60,851 nucleotides of DNA from Candidatus Eiseniibacteriota bacterium (GTDB taxonomy: Bacteria; Joyebacterota; Joyebacteria; Joyebacterales; Joyebacteraceae). Location of the stretch: positions 1-60,851 of the forward strand of contig JAUVLP010000003.1 of the NCBI GenBank assembly GCA_030600655.1. Reading direction: 5' to 3'. The first letter of the stretch is position 1. Each line of letters begins with the position of its first letter. Below, piece after piece: positions 52,266-60,607 of this stretch. The position numbers and the translations under genes were made by a program. The notes under the pieces are model-generated. The model saw nothing but the letters and a program-made list of their open reading frames with translations, did no database searches and was not told where the DNA came from.

Positions 52266-53230
52266 GCGCCCACCTCCGCGAGGATGTCCGGTTCTTCCAC
52301 CTGCTTCGAAGCCCGAACCATCGAGAGCAGGTAGAGTATTGCCATGCGCACTGCAACTCCGTTCGTGACCTGTTCCAGAATAACAGAACGGTCACCGTCT
52401 GCCACATCTGGTGCTATTTCGACCCCTCTGTTGATGGGGCCCGGATGCATTATGAGGACATCAGGTTTCATCTCCCGGAGTCGGGCGGCGTTGATTCCGA
52501 AGAGCGCCGAGTACTCTCTGAGGCTTGGGAGAAAGCCCCCGCTCTGTCTCTCTCTCTGAATCCTCAGGATGTTCACGATGTCGGCCTCCACTGTCGCGTC
52601 TCTGATGTCGTGTGAGACCGTGACGCCTAGTTGCTCCACCTCGGCCGGCATGAACGTGTTCGGTCCGCAGAGTGTGACATCCGCGCCGAGCGCCTTGAGT
52701 CCCCATATGTCGGAGCGTGCAACGCGTGAATGAAGTATGTCGCCCACAATCGTGACACGTTTGCCCCTGAGGTCTGCGACGTGCTCCCGCATAGTGAAGA
52801 GGTCCAGAAGAGCCTGAGTCGGATGTTCGTGCGGTCCGTCGCCCGCGTTGATGATGGATCCGTCGATGTGATCAGTGAGGAAGTGCGGAGCTCCGGGCGA
52901 GGGGTGGCGCATCACGACGATGTCGACCTTCATTGCTTCGATGTTTCGCGCGGTGTCCCTGAGTGTCTCGCCCTTCTTGAGACTTGATGATGAGGCAGAG
53001 AAATTCAGCACGTCAGCCGAGAGCCTCTTCTCGGCAAGTTCGAACGACATGCGCGTTCTCGTACTTGCTTCGAAAAACAGATTGACGACCGTGATACCGC
53101 GCAACGTAGGAACCTTCTTGACCGATCGATCGAGGATCTCGCGGAACCTTGATGTTGTGTCGAGGATCGTGACTACTTCGTCATATCCAATCCCCTCGAG
53201 GCCAAGGAGGTGCTTCCGTGTCCAGGTCAT
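52262..53230 (-). CDS. pyrB: Aspartate carbamoyltransferase catalytic subunit
   Basis: Condenses carbamoyl phosphate with aspartate. 322 residues from ATG 53230 behind GGGAGGAG. Carbamoyl-phosphate loop FFEASTRTRMSFELAEKRL near 55, the 80s loop SSSSLKKGETL, and HPTQALLDL and MHPGPINRGVEI of the aspartate side. No pyrI regulatory gene is nearby; the adjacent gene is pyrC, so it may form the smaller unregulated or dihydroorotase-associated class. It is the first gene of the nucleotide superoperon and has a promoter candidate about 150 bases upstream. Confidence 0.96.
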   Translation of the reverse strand: MTWTRKHLLGLEGIGYDEVVTILDTTSRFREILDRSVKKVPTLRGITVVNLFFEASTRTRMSFELAEKRLSADVLNFSASSSSLKKGETLRDTARNIEAMKVDIVVMRHPSPGAPHFLTDHIDGSIINAGDGPHEHPTQALLDLFTMREHVADLRGKRVTIVGDILHSRVARSDIWGLKALGADVTLCGPNTFMPAEVEQLGVTVSHDIRDATVEADIVNILRIQRERQSGGFLPSLREYSALFGINAARLREMKPDVLIMHPGPINRGVEIAPDVADGDRSVILEQVTNGVAVRMAILYLLSMVRASKQVEEPDILAEVGA

Positions 53231-53378
53231 GACTCCTCCCCTCGAGGCCCAGGGTGGAACACAAAAACGGGCCACGCAAGCAGTCGCCAGCGATAACCCG
53301 TCTTTCTGTTCGATTCTTTTCTCACCCTTTCTAGCCTCGCAGTGCTAGTTTAAAAGGCGACTCCTAACGTCTATCGAC

Positions 53379-53407
53379 AGCCTATTGCGATTTCGCTCCG
53401 GGCGCAA
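53379..53407 (-). promoter_or_regulatory. Candidate promoter of the pyr-gua-pur superoperon
   Basis: Minus strand TTGCGC (53407-53402), 17 bases, TAGGCT (53384-53379). Match to consensus is modest. The leader of about 140 bases contains CTAGC/GCTAG as a small hairpin and a distant AGTCGCC/GGCGACT pair (53357-53363 region with 53283-53289 region), which could form alternative structures. No PyrR-type anti-antiterminator was recognised. Confidence 0.35.
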
Positions 53408-53452
53408 GTGATTTATTTCGCCAGGGGGAGAAATTCGGTGGAGACGATGGTC

Positions 53453-53797
53453 CTAGTCTCCCTTGAGCGGGACGATGCAGAGAAATCTGAGCCGTCCGTC
53501 ACCGGTGTTCGTGAAATTGTGCTGCTCATTTGGGTCCACCAGCAGGGAGTCTCCGGCTCCAAAGTCAGCATTGCCGTTCTCCGTCTTGAGAATTCCCGTG
53601 CCTTCCAGCACGTAGATCACATGCTCCCAGTCGTGCGTATGCCACGGCGTGTGACCGCCGGCCTCGAGCTCGAAGAGCCTCATGGCGGCAGTCGGTGCGC
53701 CGTCGGCAGAGGTAACAAGACCAGCCTTGCTCACTCCCTCGGCTCCCTCGATGCTGATCATCTGAGGAACGCGCTCATCACTTGTCACGTGCTTCAT
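53453..53797 (-). CDS. Cupin-domain protein
   Basis: 114 residues from ATG 53797, seven bases after AGGAG. A single beta-barrel cupin with the metal-binding motif GGHTPWHTHDWEHVIYVLEG near 50-69 and second motif GDSLLVDPNEQHNFTNTGDG. Such proteins bind a metal or small ligand and may be enzymes or sensors; nothing in the sequence fixes the ligand. Last gene before the degraded region; it lies just outside the superoperon promoter. Intact, with no sign of damage. Confidence 0.88.
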   Translation of the reverse strand: MKHVTSDERVPQMISIEGAEGVSKAGLVTSADGAPTAAMRLFELEAGGHTPWHTHDWEHVIYVLEGTGILKTENGNADFGAGDSLLVDPNEQHNFTNTGDGRLRFLCIVPLKGD

Positions 53798-54232
53798 CGG
53801 GAATCTCCTGTGAGTTAGACTATCCAGTTTCGGAAGCGGGTGTTGGCACACTATTGCACCTTCCTGCACGTCTTGGTCGACACGCAGTATAGATGAGTTG
53901 CCTCTTTGTGTCTCCCCTTCCTTCTGTGGAGCGGTGTCTGGGTCAGAAGCGAACCGACTTCCTTGCCTTGCCGCGTGGATCGAAATGCGCCTATGTGTCT
54001 CCTGCGTACATCTGAATTTGGTTTAACAGTACCACACTGTAGACGTAGTGTCCATCTTGTTGGATCGTGGTGCCCGGTTGGTTCCGTAGTGAGCAAACCG
54101 GGCGGATCGTCGCAGGAGTAGTAGCAGTCCAGCCATTCAGTGCCGATCGTAGTATGGGTGCACGATGCTCGGTTGTACCTGCCTGCGGGCTCCCACTACA
54201 CGGGAGCCCGCGCACTGCGTCATGGTGTGTAC
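53798..54232. other. Non-coding or degraded stretch downstream of IS remnant
   Basis: About 430 bases with no supportable gene. Short frames exist on both strands, none with family features. It contains a hairpin at 54185-54211 (GCGGGCTCCC with GGGAGCCCGC) lacking a T-tail. It looks like decayed accessory DNA continuing from the remnants at 54233-55046. Confidence 0.5.
54185..54211. repeat. Perfect 10-bp inverted repeat beside IS remnant
   Basis: GCGGGCTCCC 54185-54194 and GGGAGCCCGC 54202-54211 around ACTACAC. It may be a leftover end structure or a terminator without tail. Confidence 0.5.
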
Positions 54233-54358
54233 ACGATCGATTTCCCTCCGGTTTCTAGGCTTTCGAGGGATAACGCTCGCGGCTATCACCTCGTGGTCCA
54301 CCCCGTTGCCCTTGAGCGCCCTCTGAAGAACGTAGCTGGTTCCGGGCATCTTGCAGCA
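54233..54358 (-). pseudogene. IS110-type transposase remnant
   Basis: One minus-strand frame reads CKMPGTSYVLQRALKGNGVD then HEVIAASVIPRKPRNRREIDR, about 42 residues. This matches the part of IS110-family transposases that usually reads roughly EAGPTGYVLQRAL-x-G-x-x-C-x-VVAPSLIP-x-KPG-x-R-x-K-TDRRDA. The rest of the transposase, including the DEDD ends and the C-terminal serine domain, is missing on both sides. It is therefore a fossil fragment. Identity is by recognition of this motif run only. Confidence 0.55.
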
Positions 54359-54359
54359 G

Positions 54360-54575
54360 CTATCCGATTCTTGAGAGGACGACGAGGCCATATGTGAGGA
54401 TGAAGTTGCCGATGTAGAGCGGGCTGCGTACGTGCGCGAACGGCCCGGCGGCGACCAGTTCCTTTATCTTGCGTCCCCGGGTGCGCGTTCTCTTTCCAGC
54501 CACATCGACTGCTCGGAATCTGTGGAGTTCTTCTCCCACCGTCAATGCCAGGGAGACGATGAGGAGCCACGGTTG
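54360..54575 (-). pseudogene. Fragment of an isoprenylcysteine/phospholipid methyltransferase-family gene
   Basis: About 71 residues (QPWLLIVSLALTVGEELHRF to GNFILTYGLVVLSRIG). The stretch LVAAGPFAHVRSPLYIGNFI is the membrane-embedded signature of ICMT/PEMT-like methyltransferases. There is no start codon of its own in a suitable place, and the SAM-binding C-terminal half is absent; the frame ends right where the IS110 remnant begins. In the upstream direction it is joined in frame to unrelated sequence. It is best read as a fragment captured by rearrangement. Confidence 0.6.
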
Positions 54576-55046
54576 GATCCCTCCCCGGGGCACTCGCACT
54601 GCTCGCACTCGATGGTCAGCGTGAAATCGCTCTCCGTACCGCTGTAGCCGTCGACGACAATGTAGTACGTGCGGGGGTGTGAGAAATGCGGTTGTGGCAT
54701 AGCTGTCGCCGTATGCGATGCAGTTGTCCTCATCGCAGCTTCCAAGTATAAAAATGTCCAGATCGGCCGTCATGTTGGAGATAGTGGCAGTGACGATGTA
54801 GCAGTCGTCAAGGATGAGTTCGTAGACCGCTTCGCCACCGGCTTCATCCCAACCGACGCACGAGTAAGTCTCGACGCTATTTGGCAGGCCGATGTTCGAG
54901 CCCTGAACGACGTCGCCACAGTTGATGTCAATGGCGGGAGTGCAATCGAGCAGACCGCGAGATCCCTGGACCGGCTCGGTCTAGTCCTTCTTCGCGGCCG
55001 TGGTGCCGATAGCCAGCGCGACGATCATGACAGCAATCAGTGCGTA
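54542..55046 (-). pseudogene. Broken secreted protein with PPC-like domain
   Basis: Conceptual translation on the minus strand gives a signal peptide (YALIAVMIVALAIGTTAAKK), an in-frame TAG at 54983-54981, then a Cys-rich PPC-like domain. That domain runs DCTPAIDINCGDVVQGSN, TYSCVGWDEAGGEAVYELIL, MTADLDIFILGSCDEDNCIA. At a run of five C/G (54673-54677) the frame shifts and continues RTYYIVVDGYSGTESDFTLT followed by IECEQCEC. A ribosome site (AGGAGG) precedes a GTG that is one base out of frame. At least three lesions, so the gene is dead unless recoded. Such domains occur in secreted FCB-group proteins. Confidence 0.75.
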
Positions 55047-55107
55047 ACACGTTGTTCCTCCTGTGCAGCTGTTCTTCAACGCCCCGTGGTCATCACTGTC
55101 GAGGTGT

Positions 55108-57906
55108 TCACCGATGGAATGCAGAATGGAGCTTCGCAGGAAATGAGCCGGGCGCAGTCCTGCGAAGTCGCTTCCGGAGCTTGAGAAGCTCGAAGGCTGC
55201 CAGATAGACTCCGGCCGCCCCCAGGACGTACAGCCAGTCGGTCAGTGACGGTCCTCTGAAGGAAAGGAAATCCTGGACGAGCGGACCGTAGGCTGCGACC
55301 GACGTCAATGCCACTGAGATCACTACCGACCAGAGGAAGATCCTGTTGGTCCAGAATGTGCGGCTGAAGACAGAGCGGAACTCATAGCGGCGTGAGAGTA
55401 TGTTTGCGAACTGGCAGTAGGCTACCGTCATGTAGCTGACCGTCGTTGCGCGCATGTACTTCAATATTTGGCTCGTGTCGACAGGGAAAGTCACGCCCTC
55501 GCGCTGTATGAAAAGGGCGTAGTTCGCGAAGGCCAGTGCTCCCATCAGAACGGCAAGAAGTGTCACCTCAGGCGACGTCCGGCGGTTCAGGATGTGGTCC
55601 CCGAGATTGCGTGGCGGAGCGGTCATGATCTCCTCGGATGGGGGATCGAACGTCAGCGATGTTAGCGGCAGGATCTCGGCAAGAAGGTCGATTGCAAGTA
55701 TCTGTATGGCCAGCATCGCGATGGCCCAGTTCTTCAGTGAGACTGCCGTGAGGGCCAGGAGCACAACAACCAGTTCTGCTCCGTTGGTCGTCATCGAGGC
55801 GAGAACCGTCTTTCGCAGGTTCTCATAGATGGTTCTCCCCTCCCGCACAGCCGCAACGAGAGTCGGGAAGCTGTCATCCAGGAGCACCAGCTCGGATGCT
55901 TCCTTTGCGACGTCGGTTCCTATCTTCCCCATCGCGACACCGATATCGGCTCGTTTGAGAGCAGGGGCATCGTTCACGCCGTCGCCGGTGACGGCCACAA
56001 CCTCCCCGGCGTTTCCCAGAAGTGTCACGATCCGCAGTTTGTCTTCCGGGCTCACGCGCGAGAATATGAGAGCTTCGTTCTTGCTCATCAAGCTCGTGAG
56101 GTCGTCGTCGCCTATCTGTCCGAGTTCACTTCCTGTGATGACGAGTGCGTCACCTCCGGATTCCGAGAGCCCGATCTCGCGACCGACCGCCTGCGCGGTA
56201 GTGGCGTGGTCGCCCGTCATAATGAAGGTCCGGATCTTTGCCGTGTGGCAGTCCTCTATGGCCTCACGGACTCCGTCCTTGGGAGGATCCATCATGCCTA
56301 CCAGCCCCAGGAAAACCACGTCTCGCTCTACTTCTTCGAGTACGTAATCCTGTCTGTTGTCGTCGAGCGGACGAAACGCAATTGCGAGCACGCGAAGAGC
56401 ATGACCTGAGAACTCCTCATTTACGGCTGTGATCCGTTCCCGGTCTTCATCCGTGATCGGAACGGCCTTGCCGTCACGGTAGATTGATCTGCTGATGGAG
56501 AGAACGCTGTCGGGCGCGCCCTTCATCGCCAGTTGAAGCCGATCACCAAACTGCCTGACTGAGCTCATGCGTTTCCGCTCCGAATCGAACGGGAACTCAT
56601 GAAGCTCCGGGTTCTCCTCATCCTCCGTCGGCGAACGCGTCCCCAGCTTGGTGGACATCGTGACAAGAGCAGCCTCCGTGGGATCCCCGACAGCGTACCA
56701 GCCGTCGTGTTCCTCATCAGGTTTGTGGATCTCGGCGTTGGATGCCATTGTTCCCGCATCCATGAGGATCTCTATCTCGTCTATCTGTTCCTCCGTGAGT
56801 GTCTTGCCGCTTTCGTCTTCTATTCCTCCCTCGGGTTTGTACCCCGTGCCGGTGAGCCGGTAGTCCTTTCCGTTGAACCAGACTCGTGTGACCGTCATCT
56901 GGTTCTTCGTGAGTGTGCCGGTCTTATCGGTGCAGATGACGGTAGTCGATCCCAGGGTCTCAATGGCCGGAAGGTTCTTCACGACCGCATTCCGGTCGGC
57001 CAGACGCTTGCTCGCTGCTGAGAGGGCGACTGTAACCTGAGCCGGGAGTGCCTGCGGGACCAGTGCGACGGCGATCCCGAGCGCGAGGACCACGCTCTCG
57101 ATACGAGTGAAATCCTGCCACACTGCCACCCCGAAAAGCGCCGCTCCGATCACCACAACGATCATTGTCAGGCGCTTCGCGAGCGCACCGAGTTCCTTCT
57201 CAAGAGGGGAAGGCACCGCGGGTGTTGCCTGCGTCATCGTGGCGATGTGTCCCATCTCTGTGTTCATGCCGGTTCTTACCACCACGGCGGTCGCCGTGCC
57301 GGATGCCACAGATGTTCCGACGTAGGCCATGTTGTCACGGTCCGCCAGGACGCAGTCGCTTGTGATCGCGTCACTTCCCTTTCCCTGCGGAGTCGATTCT
57401 CCCGTTAGTGAGAAGTCGCTCGTTCTCAGATTGAACGATTCGATGATCCTCATGTCGGCCGGCACCTTATCGCCTTCTTCTATCCGAACGATGTCGCCCG
57501 GCACGAGCTTGTCCTGGGATGCCTCCGTGAGTTCTCCGTCTACCATGACCCTGGCCGGCGAACGTATGAGGTTCTTCAGGCTTTCGACGATCTTGCCCGC
57601 CTTGTACTCCTGGGTAAAGCCGATGGCGGCGTTGACGATGACGATGACGAGCATGACGGAGCCGTCACGGTAGCTGCCGATGCTGAACGAGACCGCGGCG
57701 GCAACAATGAGTACAATGACCAGCACGTCCCGGAACTGTCGGATGAAGGTCATGAGCTTCGATACCCGGCATTCCCCCGACAGTTCGTTCGGGCCGAACT
57801 TCAGGCGCCTTTCATCGGACTCCTTTCGAGAGAGGCCTTTCGCACTCGTTTCGAGAGCGGCGAGAACCTCTTCGACCGTCATTCTGTAGTAGTTCCGGTC
57901 CGCCAT
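55108..57906 (-). CDS. P-type (P2-like) cation-transporting ATPase
   Basis: 932 residues from ATG 57906 with GGAGG ten bases upstream. N-terminal cation-ATPase domain (VEEVLAALETSAKGLS), actuator motif TGES at 168-171, phosphorylation motif DKTGTLT with Asp327, nucleotide-binding GDPTEAAL, hinge TGDGVNDAPALKRADIG, and ten predicted membrane helices. The M4 ion site reads VPQALPA, with Gln285 where calcium pumps have Glu; M5 keeps Asn and Glu (TTNGAELVVV) and M6 has AIDLLAEILPLTSL. It resembles the calcium/PMR1-type group, but the changed M4 leaves the ion uncertain. Ion and direction are inference. Confidence 0.93.
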   Translation of the reverse strand: MADRNYYRMTVEEVLAALETSAKGLSRKESDERRLKFGPNELSGECRVSKLMTFIRQFRDVLVIVLIVAAAVSFSIGSYRDGSVMLVIVIVNAAIGFTQEYKAGKIVESLKNLIRSPARVMVDGELTEASQDKLVPGDIVRIEEGDKVPADMRIIESFNLRTSDFSLTGESTPQGKGSDAITSDCVLADRDNMAYVGTSVASGTATAVVVRTGMNTEMGHIATMTQATPAVPSPLEKELGALAKRLTMIVVVIGAALFGVAVWQDFTRIESVVLALGIAVALVPQALPAQVTVALSAASKRLADRNAVVKNLPAIETLGSTTVICTDKTGTLTKNQMTVTRVWFNGKDYRLTGTGYKPEGGIEDESGKTLTEEQIDEIEILMDAGTMASNAEIHKPDEEHDGWYAVGDPTEAALVTMSTKLGTRSPTEDEENPELHEFPFDSERKRMSSVRQFGDRLQLAMKGAPDSVLSISRSIYRDGKAVPITDEDRERITAVNEEFSGHALRVLAIAFRPLDDNRQDYVLEEVERDVVFLGLVGMMDPPKDGVREAIEDCHTAKIRTFIMTGDHATTAQAVGREIGLSESGGDALVITGSELGQIGDDDLTSLMSKNEALIFSRVSPEDKLRIVTLLGNAGEVVAVTGDGVNDAPALKRADIGVAMGKIGTDVAKEASELVLLDDSFPTLVAAVREGRTIYENLRKTVLASMTTNGAELVVVLLALTAVSLKNWAIAMLAIQILAIDLLAEILPLTSLTFDPPSEEIMTAPPRNLGDHILNRRTSPEVTLLAVLMGALAFANYALFIQREGVTFPVDTSQILKYMRATTVSYMTVAYCQFANILSRRYEFRSVFSRTFWTNRIFLWSVVISVALTSVAAYGPLVQDFLSFRGPSLTDWLYVLGAAGVYLAAFELLKLRKRLRRTAPGSFPAKLHSAFHR

Positions 57907-57997
57907 TTAACGGATTCCTCCTTGGGAAGCCCGACTGTTGGTGAGAGATCTCCAGACCCAAGCCCGGTTCAAGTCAAGGTTGGTGTCTGCGCAAAGA

Positions 57998-58029
57998 AGG
58001 CGGCCACACCGCGCGGTGCGGCCGCCTTC
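57998..58029 (-). terminator. Strong stem-loop after the DNRLRE lipoprotein gene
   Basis: AAGGCGGCC 57998-58006 pairs with GGCCGCCTT 58021-58029, and CACCG/CGGTG extend the stem inward. Reading on the minus strand a short T-rich stretch follows. It lies 22 bases after the stop at 58051. Confidence 0.65.
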
Positions 58030-58050
58030 GGTTCTCCTCTGCTGCTCACA

Positions 58051-59127
58051 CTACCAGGCGTATTCGATTTCCAGACGTGGCCGTTTCTCCTCATCCGGGT
58101 GTTCGCGGGAGGCGAATGAGAATCGCACCGGCGTCTCGCTGTAGTCGGTCTCTATGGAGATACCGAGGTTTGTGAAAGCACCCGTCATCCAGTCATCTAC
58201 GAAGCTCGTGATATCGATACCGTACTGTCCGGAGACGTAGCTTACATTCGCGTGGGTGGCGCCACTCGTGTGCTGGAGGGAATCGGCCCAGACGACCTCC
58301 ATCTCGTTCCAGTGGCTCGAGAGATGTCCGACCAGCGTCAGAAGTGGGTCGTCACCGCTTTCCTCCCAGGTATTGTAGAACTTGAGCGTACAGCTTGTGA
58401 CCGCGGCTGTCTCCTCAAGCCCCTCGACGGGCAGGAAGACGTAGAATTTGAACTCCCGTGCGGGACCATTGAACAGGTCGAGCGTGTCGGCTTCTCCGAA
58501 ATTGGTGTTCGGCAGGTCGGATCGCACGCTCACGTCCGCCGTCGGATAGAAGGTTACGGAGGCCAGCTTCTTCAACTCTATGTCCAGCAGCTCATCGTCA
58601 TCATCCATGTGGAGCTGCCTGGTGGATGTCAGGAAACCATCCAGTGAAACCGATATCTGCTCCGCGTCCCTCGGTAGGTCCAGGAATTCGTACGCGCCGT
58701 ACTCATCAGTGATCTCGATCAGGCCATCCACATCGACAACGGCTCCCTCGAGTGGGCCTTCGACAGAGTGGCTCACCGTGCCGTGGAGATGAGTCACTTG
58801 CGCGACGGCGCCCATGAGAACGTTGTGCCGCGTCGCACCAGCTACGTAGACCGATTCGGACAGAGTGTAGTAGCCCGGCGCTGCGACAAGCAGGGATCGC
58901 CAGCCTTCTCCGAGTCCCAGGAGCATGTAGTATCCGGACGCGTCAGTTATGCAGATGACACCATCGCACTCGACGTACGCACCTTGAAGGGGAACTCTTG
59001 TTTCTGTGCCTGTCACCGTTCCGCTGAGGGAGCCGGGGCGAACAGGGGTTAGATCGCAGGCGGCCAGATACATGGACAGACCTGCCAGAAGCAATGTCAC
59101 TGCGGTGCGATACCTCTGGTTTCCCAC
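58051..59127 (-). CDS. Lipoprotein with carboxypeptidase-regulatory and DNRLRE-type domains
   Basis: 358 residues from GTG 59127, five bases after GGAGG. Signal ending in lipobox YLAAC. Two Ig-like carboxypeptidase-regulatory repeats follow: SLSGTVTGTETRVPLQGAYV with TDASGYYMLLGLGEG, and HLHGTVSHSVEGPLEGAVVD with TDEYGAYEFLDLP. The C-terminal 170 residues are a DNRLRE-type module: FYPTADVSVRSDLPNTNFGE, KFYVFLPVEGL, CTLKFYNTWEES and IDITSFVDDWMTGAFTNLGI. It is probably displayed on the outer membrane as a binding or structural protein. Longer in-frame N-termini would bury the signal peptide and are rejected. Confidence 0.85.
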   Translation of the reverse strand: MGNQRYRTAVTLLLAGLSMYLAACDLTPVRPGSLSGTVTGTETRVPLQGAYVECDGVICITDASGYYMLLGLGEGWRSLLVAAPGYYTLSESVYVAGATRHNVLMGAVAQVTHLHGTVSHSVEGPLEGAVVDVDGLIEITDEYGAYEFLDLPRDAEQISVSLDGFLTSTRQLHMDDDDELLDIELKKLASVTFYPTADVSVRSDLPNTNFGEADTLDLFNGPAREFKFYVFLPVEGLEETAAVTSCTLKFYNTWEESGDDPLLTLVGHLSSHWNEMEVVWADSLQHTSGATHANVSYVSGQYGIDITSFVDDWMTGAFTNLGISIETDYSETPVRFSFASREHPDEEKRPRLEIEYAW

Positions 59128-59248
59128 GGGTACCTCCAGCCAGGGGGCTCCTGTCCGGCAAGTGAAATGAGCCTCAGCTTGCACTCTACCAGATTCCGGA
59201 TACGGTCTCCAGCCGATTCTGAGGAGACGGCATATCAGGAACTGGAGC

Positions 59249-59277
59249 TTGACCTTAGCTTCAGTAGGGCTGACAAT
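59249..59277 (+). promoter_or_regulatory. Candidate promoter for larA
   Basis: TTGACC (59249-59254), exactly 17 bases, GACAAT (59272-59277), about 48 bases upstream of ATG 59325. The 197-base gap is shared with the divergent lipoprotein gene. Confidence 0.5.
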
Positions 59278-59324
59278 CGACCGCAAACCAAGAGGAGGGC
59301 AATCGAGGCCATAGGGGTGGCGAG

Positions 59325-60572
59325 ATGCGCATCGATGTACCATACGGCACGAGACATATCACTGTCGATATAGAGGAAGGGAGCTTCGCGGGGGCAATCG
59401 GTCTCAACGAAGTCGACATCGTCGATGAGGACGAGACGCTCACTCGCGTTCTGGAGCACCCCGTGGATTGCGGATCGTTCGCCAGTTTTCTGGCGGGTGC
59501 AGATGAGCTGACAGTGATCGTGAATGATCGCACGCGCCCCACCCCCACAGCTCGGATCCTGAAACTCATCCATCCACAGATCAAAGATGTTCGCTGCCTG
59601 AAGTTCATCGTGGCTACTGGTGTCCACAGGGCTCCTACGGAGAACGAGTACCGAGAGATCCTGGGTGACCTCTACGAGGAGTACCGGGAGAGAATCATCG
59701 CGCACGATGCCCGACGATCCATGGACATGCTTCACGTTGGGAGATCGAAGAGCGGAACCGAGCTGTATGTGAACGCCAATGTTGCCAATGCAGAAAGAAT
59801 TCTCATCATCGGCTCAGTTGAACCACACTATTTTGCCGGCTACACGGGCGGTAGAAAAGCGCTTCTGCCAGGTGTTGCATCGTACGAAACCATCGAGCAG
59901 AACCACAGTCTTGCTCTCCTGGAAGGCGCCGAATCACTGACTCTCGACGGCAATCCGGTTCATGAAGACATGGTTGATGCGATAAGGCACATCGGGTGCC
60001 GCAGCATGTTCTGCATCATGACGGTGCTCGACAGGCATCACCGTGTCTATGCGGCGGCCGCCGGTGATATCAACGGGTCGTTCTCCGCGATGATCGCTCC
60101 GGCACTGGAGGTCTTCTCAGTTGAGATCCAGGGGAAGGCGAACATTGTGGTGGCCGTTGCGCCCCATCCGATGGACATCGACCTCTATCAGTCACAGAAG
60201 GCGATCGAGAACGGTAAACTGGCACTCAAGGACGGAGGGATTCTCATTCTCGTTGCCCAGTGCAGAGACGGTATCGGTGAGGACGCGTTCATCAGACTTC
60301 TGAGAGTGTCTCGAGATCCCTCCGCTGTGCTCGCGGAGGTTGACAAATGCTACAAGCTTGGTTACCACAAGGCGGCGAGATTGGCCGAGACGGCGAAGTG
60401 GGCGCAAATGTGGGTCGTGAGCGACCTTGCACCGACAGAGCTCGACGACATTCTGCTCCGTCCTTTCTCCTCGCTCCAGCGTGCGATCGACGAGGCCCTG
60501 TTCACCAAGGGCAGCGATGCGAGCATACTGTTTCTGATGGCTGCCAGTATGACCGTGCCGCGAATCGCATAG
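59325..60572 (+). CDS. LarA-family nickel-pincer racemase
   Basis: 415 residues. Residues known to act in lactate racemase LarA are conserved with correct spacing: Asp68 and Arg71 (VNDRTRPTP), His101 (TGVHRAPTENE), His168, Lys178 (HYFAGYTGGRKALLPG) and His194 (EQNHSLALL). Lys178 is the residue to which the nickel-pincer nucleotide is bound. LarA relatives include lactate racemase and other 2-hydroxyacid racemases or epimerases, so the substrate is uncertain. The cofactor-synthesis genes larB, larC and larE are not in this window. A metallophosphoesterase gene follows 35 bases later. Confidence 0.88.
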   Translation: MRIDVPYGTRHITVDIEEGSFAGAIGLNEVDIVDEDETLTRVLEHPVDCGSFASFLAGADELTVIVNDRTRPTPTARILKLIHPQIKDVRCLKFIVATGVHRAPTENEYREILGDLYEEYRERIIAHDARRSMDMLHVGRSKSGTELYVNANVANAERILIIGSVEPHYFAGYTGGRKALLPGVASYETIEQNHSLALLEGAESLTLDGNPVHEDMVDAIRHIGCRSMFCIMTVLDRHHRVYAAAAGDINGSFSAMIAPALEVFSVEIQGKANIVVAVAPHPMDIDLYQSQKAIENGKLALKDGGILILVAQCRDGIGEDAFIRLLRVSRDPSAVLAEVDKCYKLGYHKAARLAETAKWAQMWVVSDLAPTELDDILLRPFSSLQRAIDEALFTKGSDASILFLMAASMTVPRIA

Positions 60573-60607
60573 CGGGGATCCTGTCAAGACAAGTGGAGGA
60601 CTGACCG

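Noticed and set aside
54669-55184. A 171-codon + strand frame over the degraded region
   Set aside because: It is antisense to the recognisable PPC-domain pseudogene and runs into the end of the P-type ATPase gene; no coding features.
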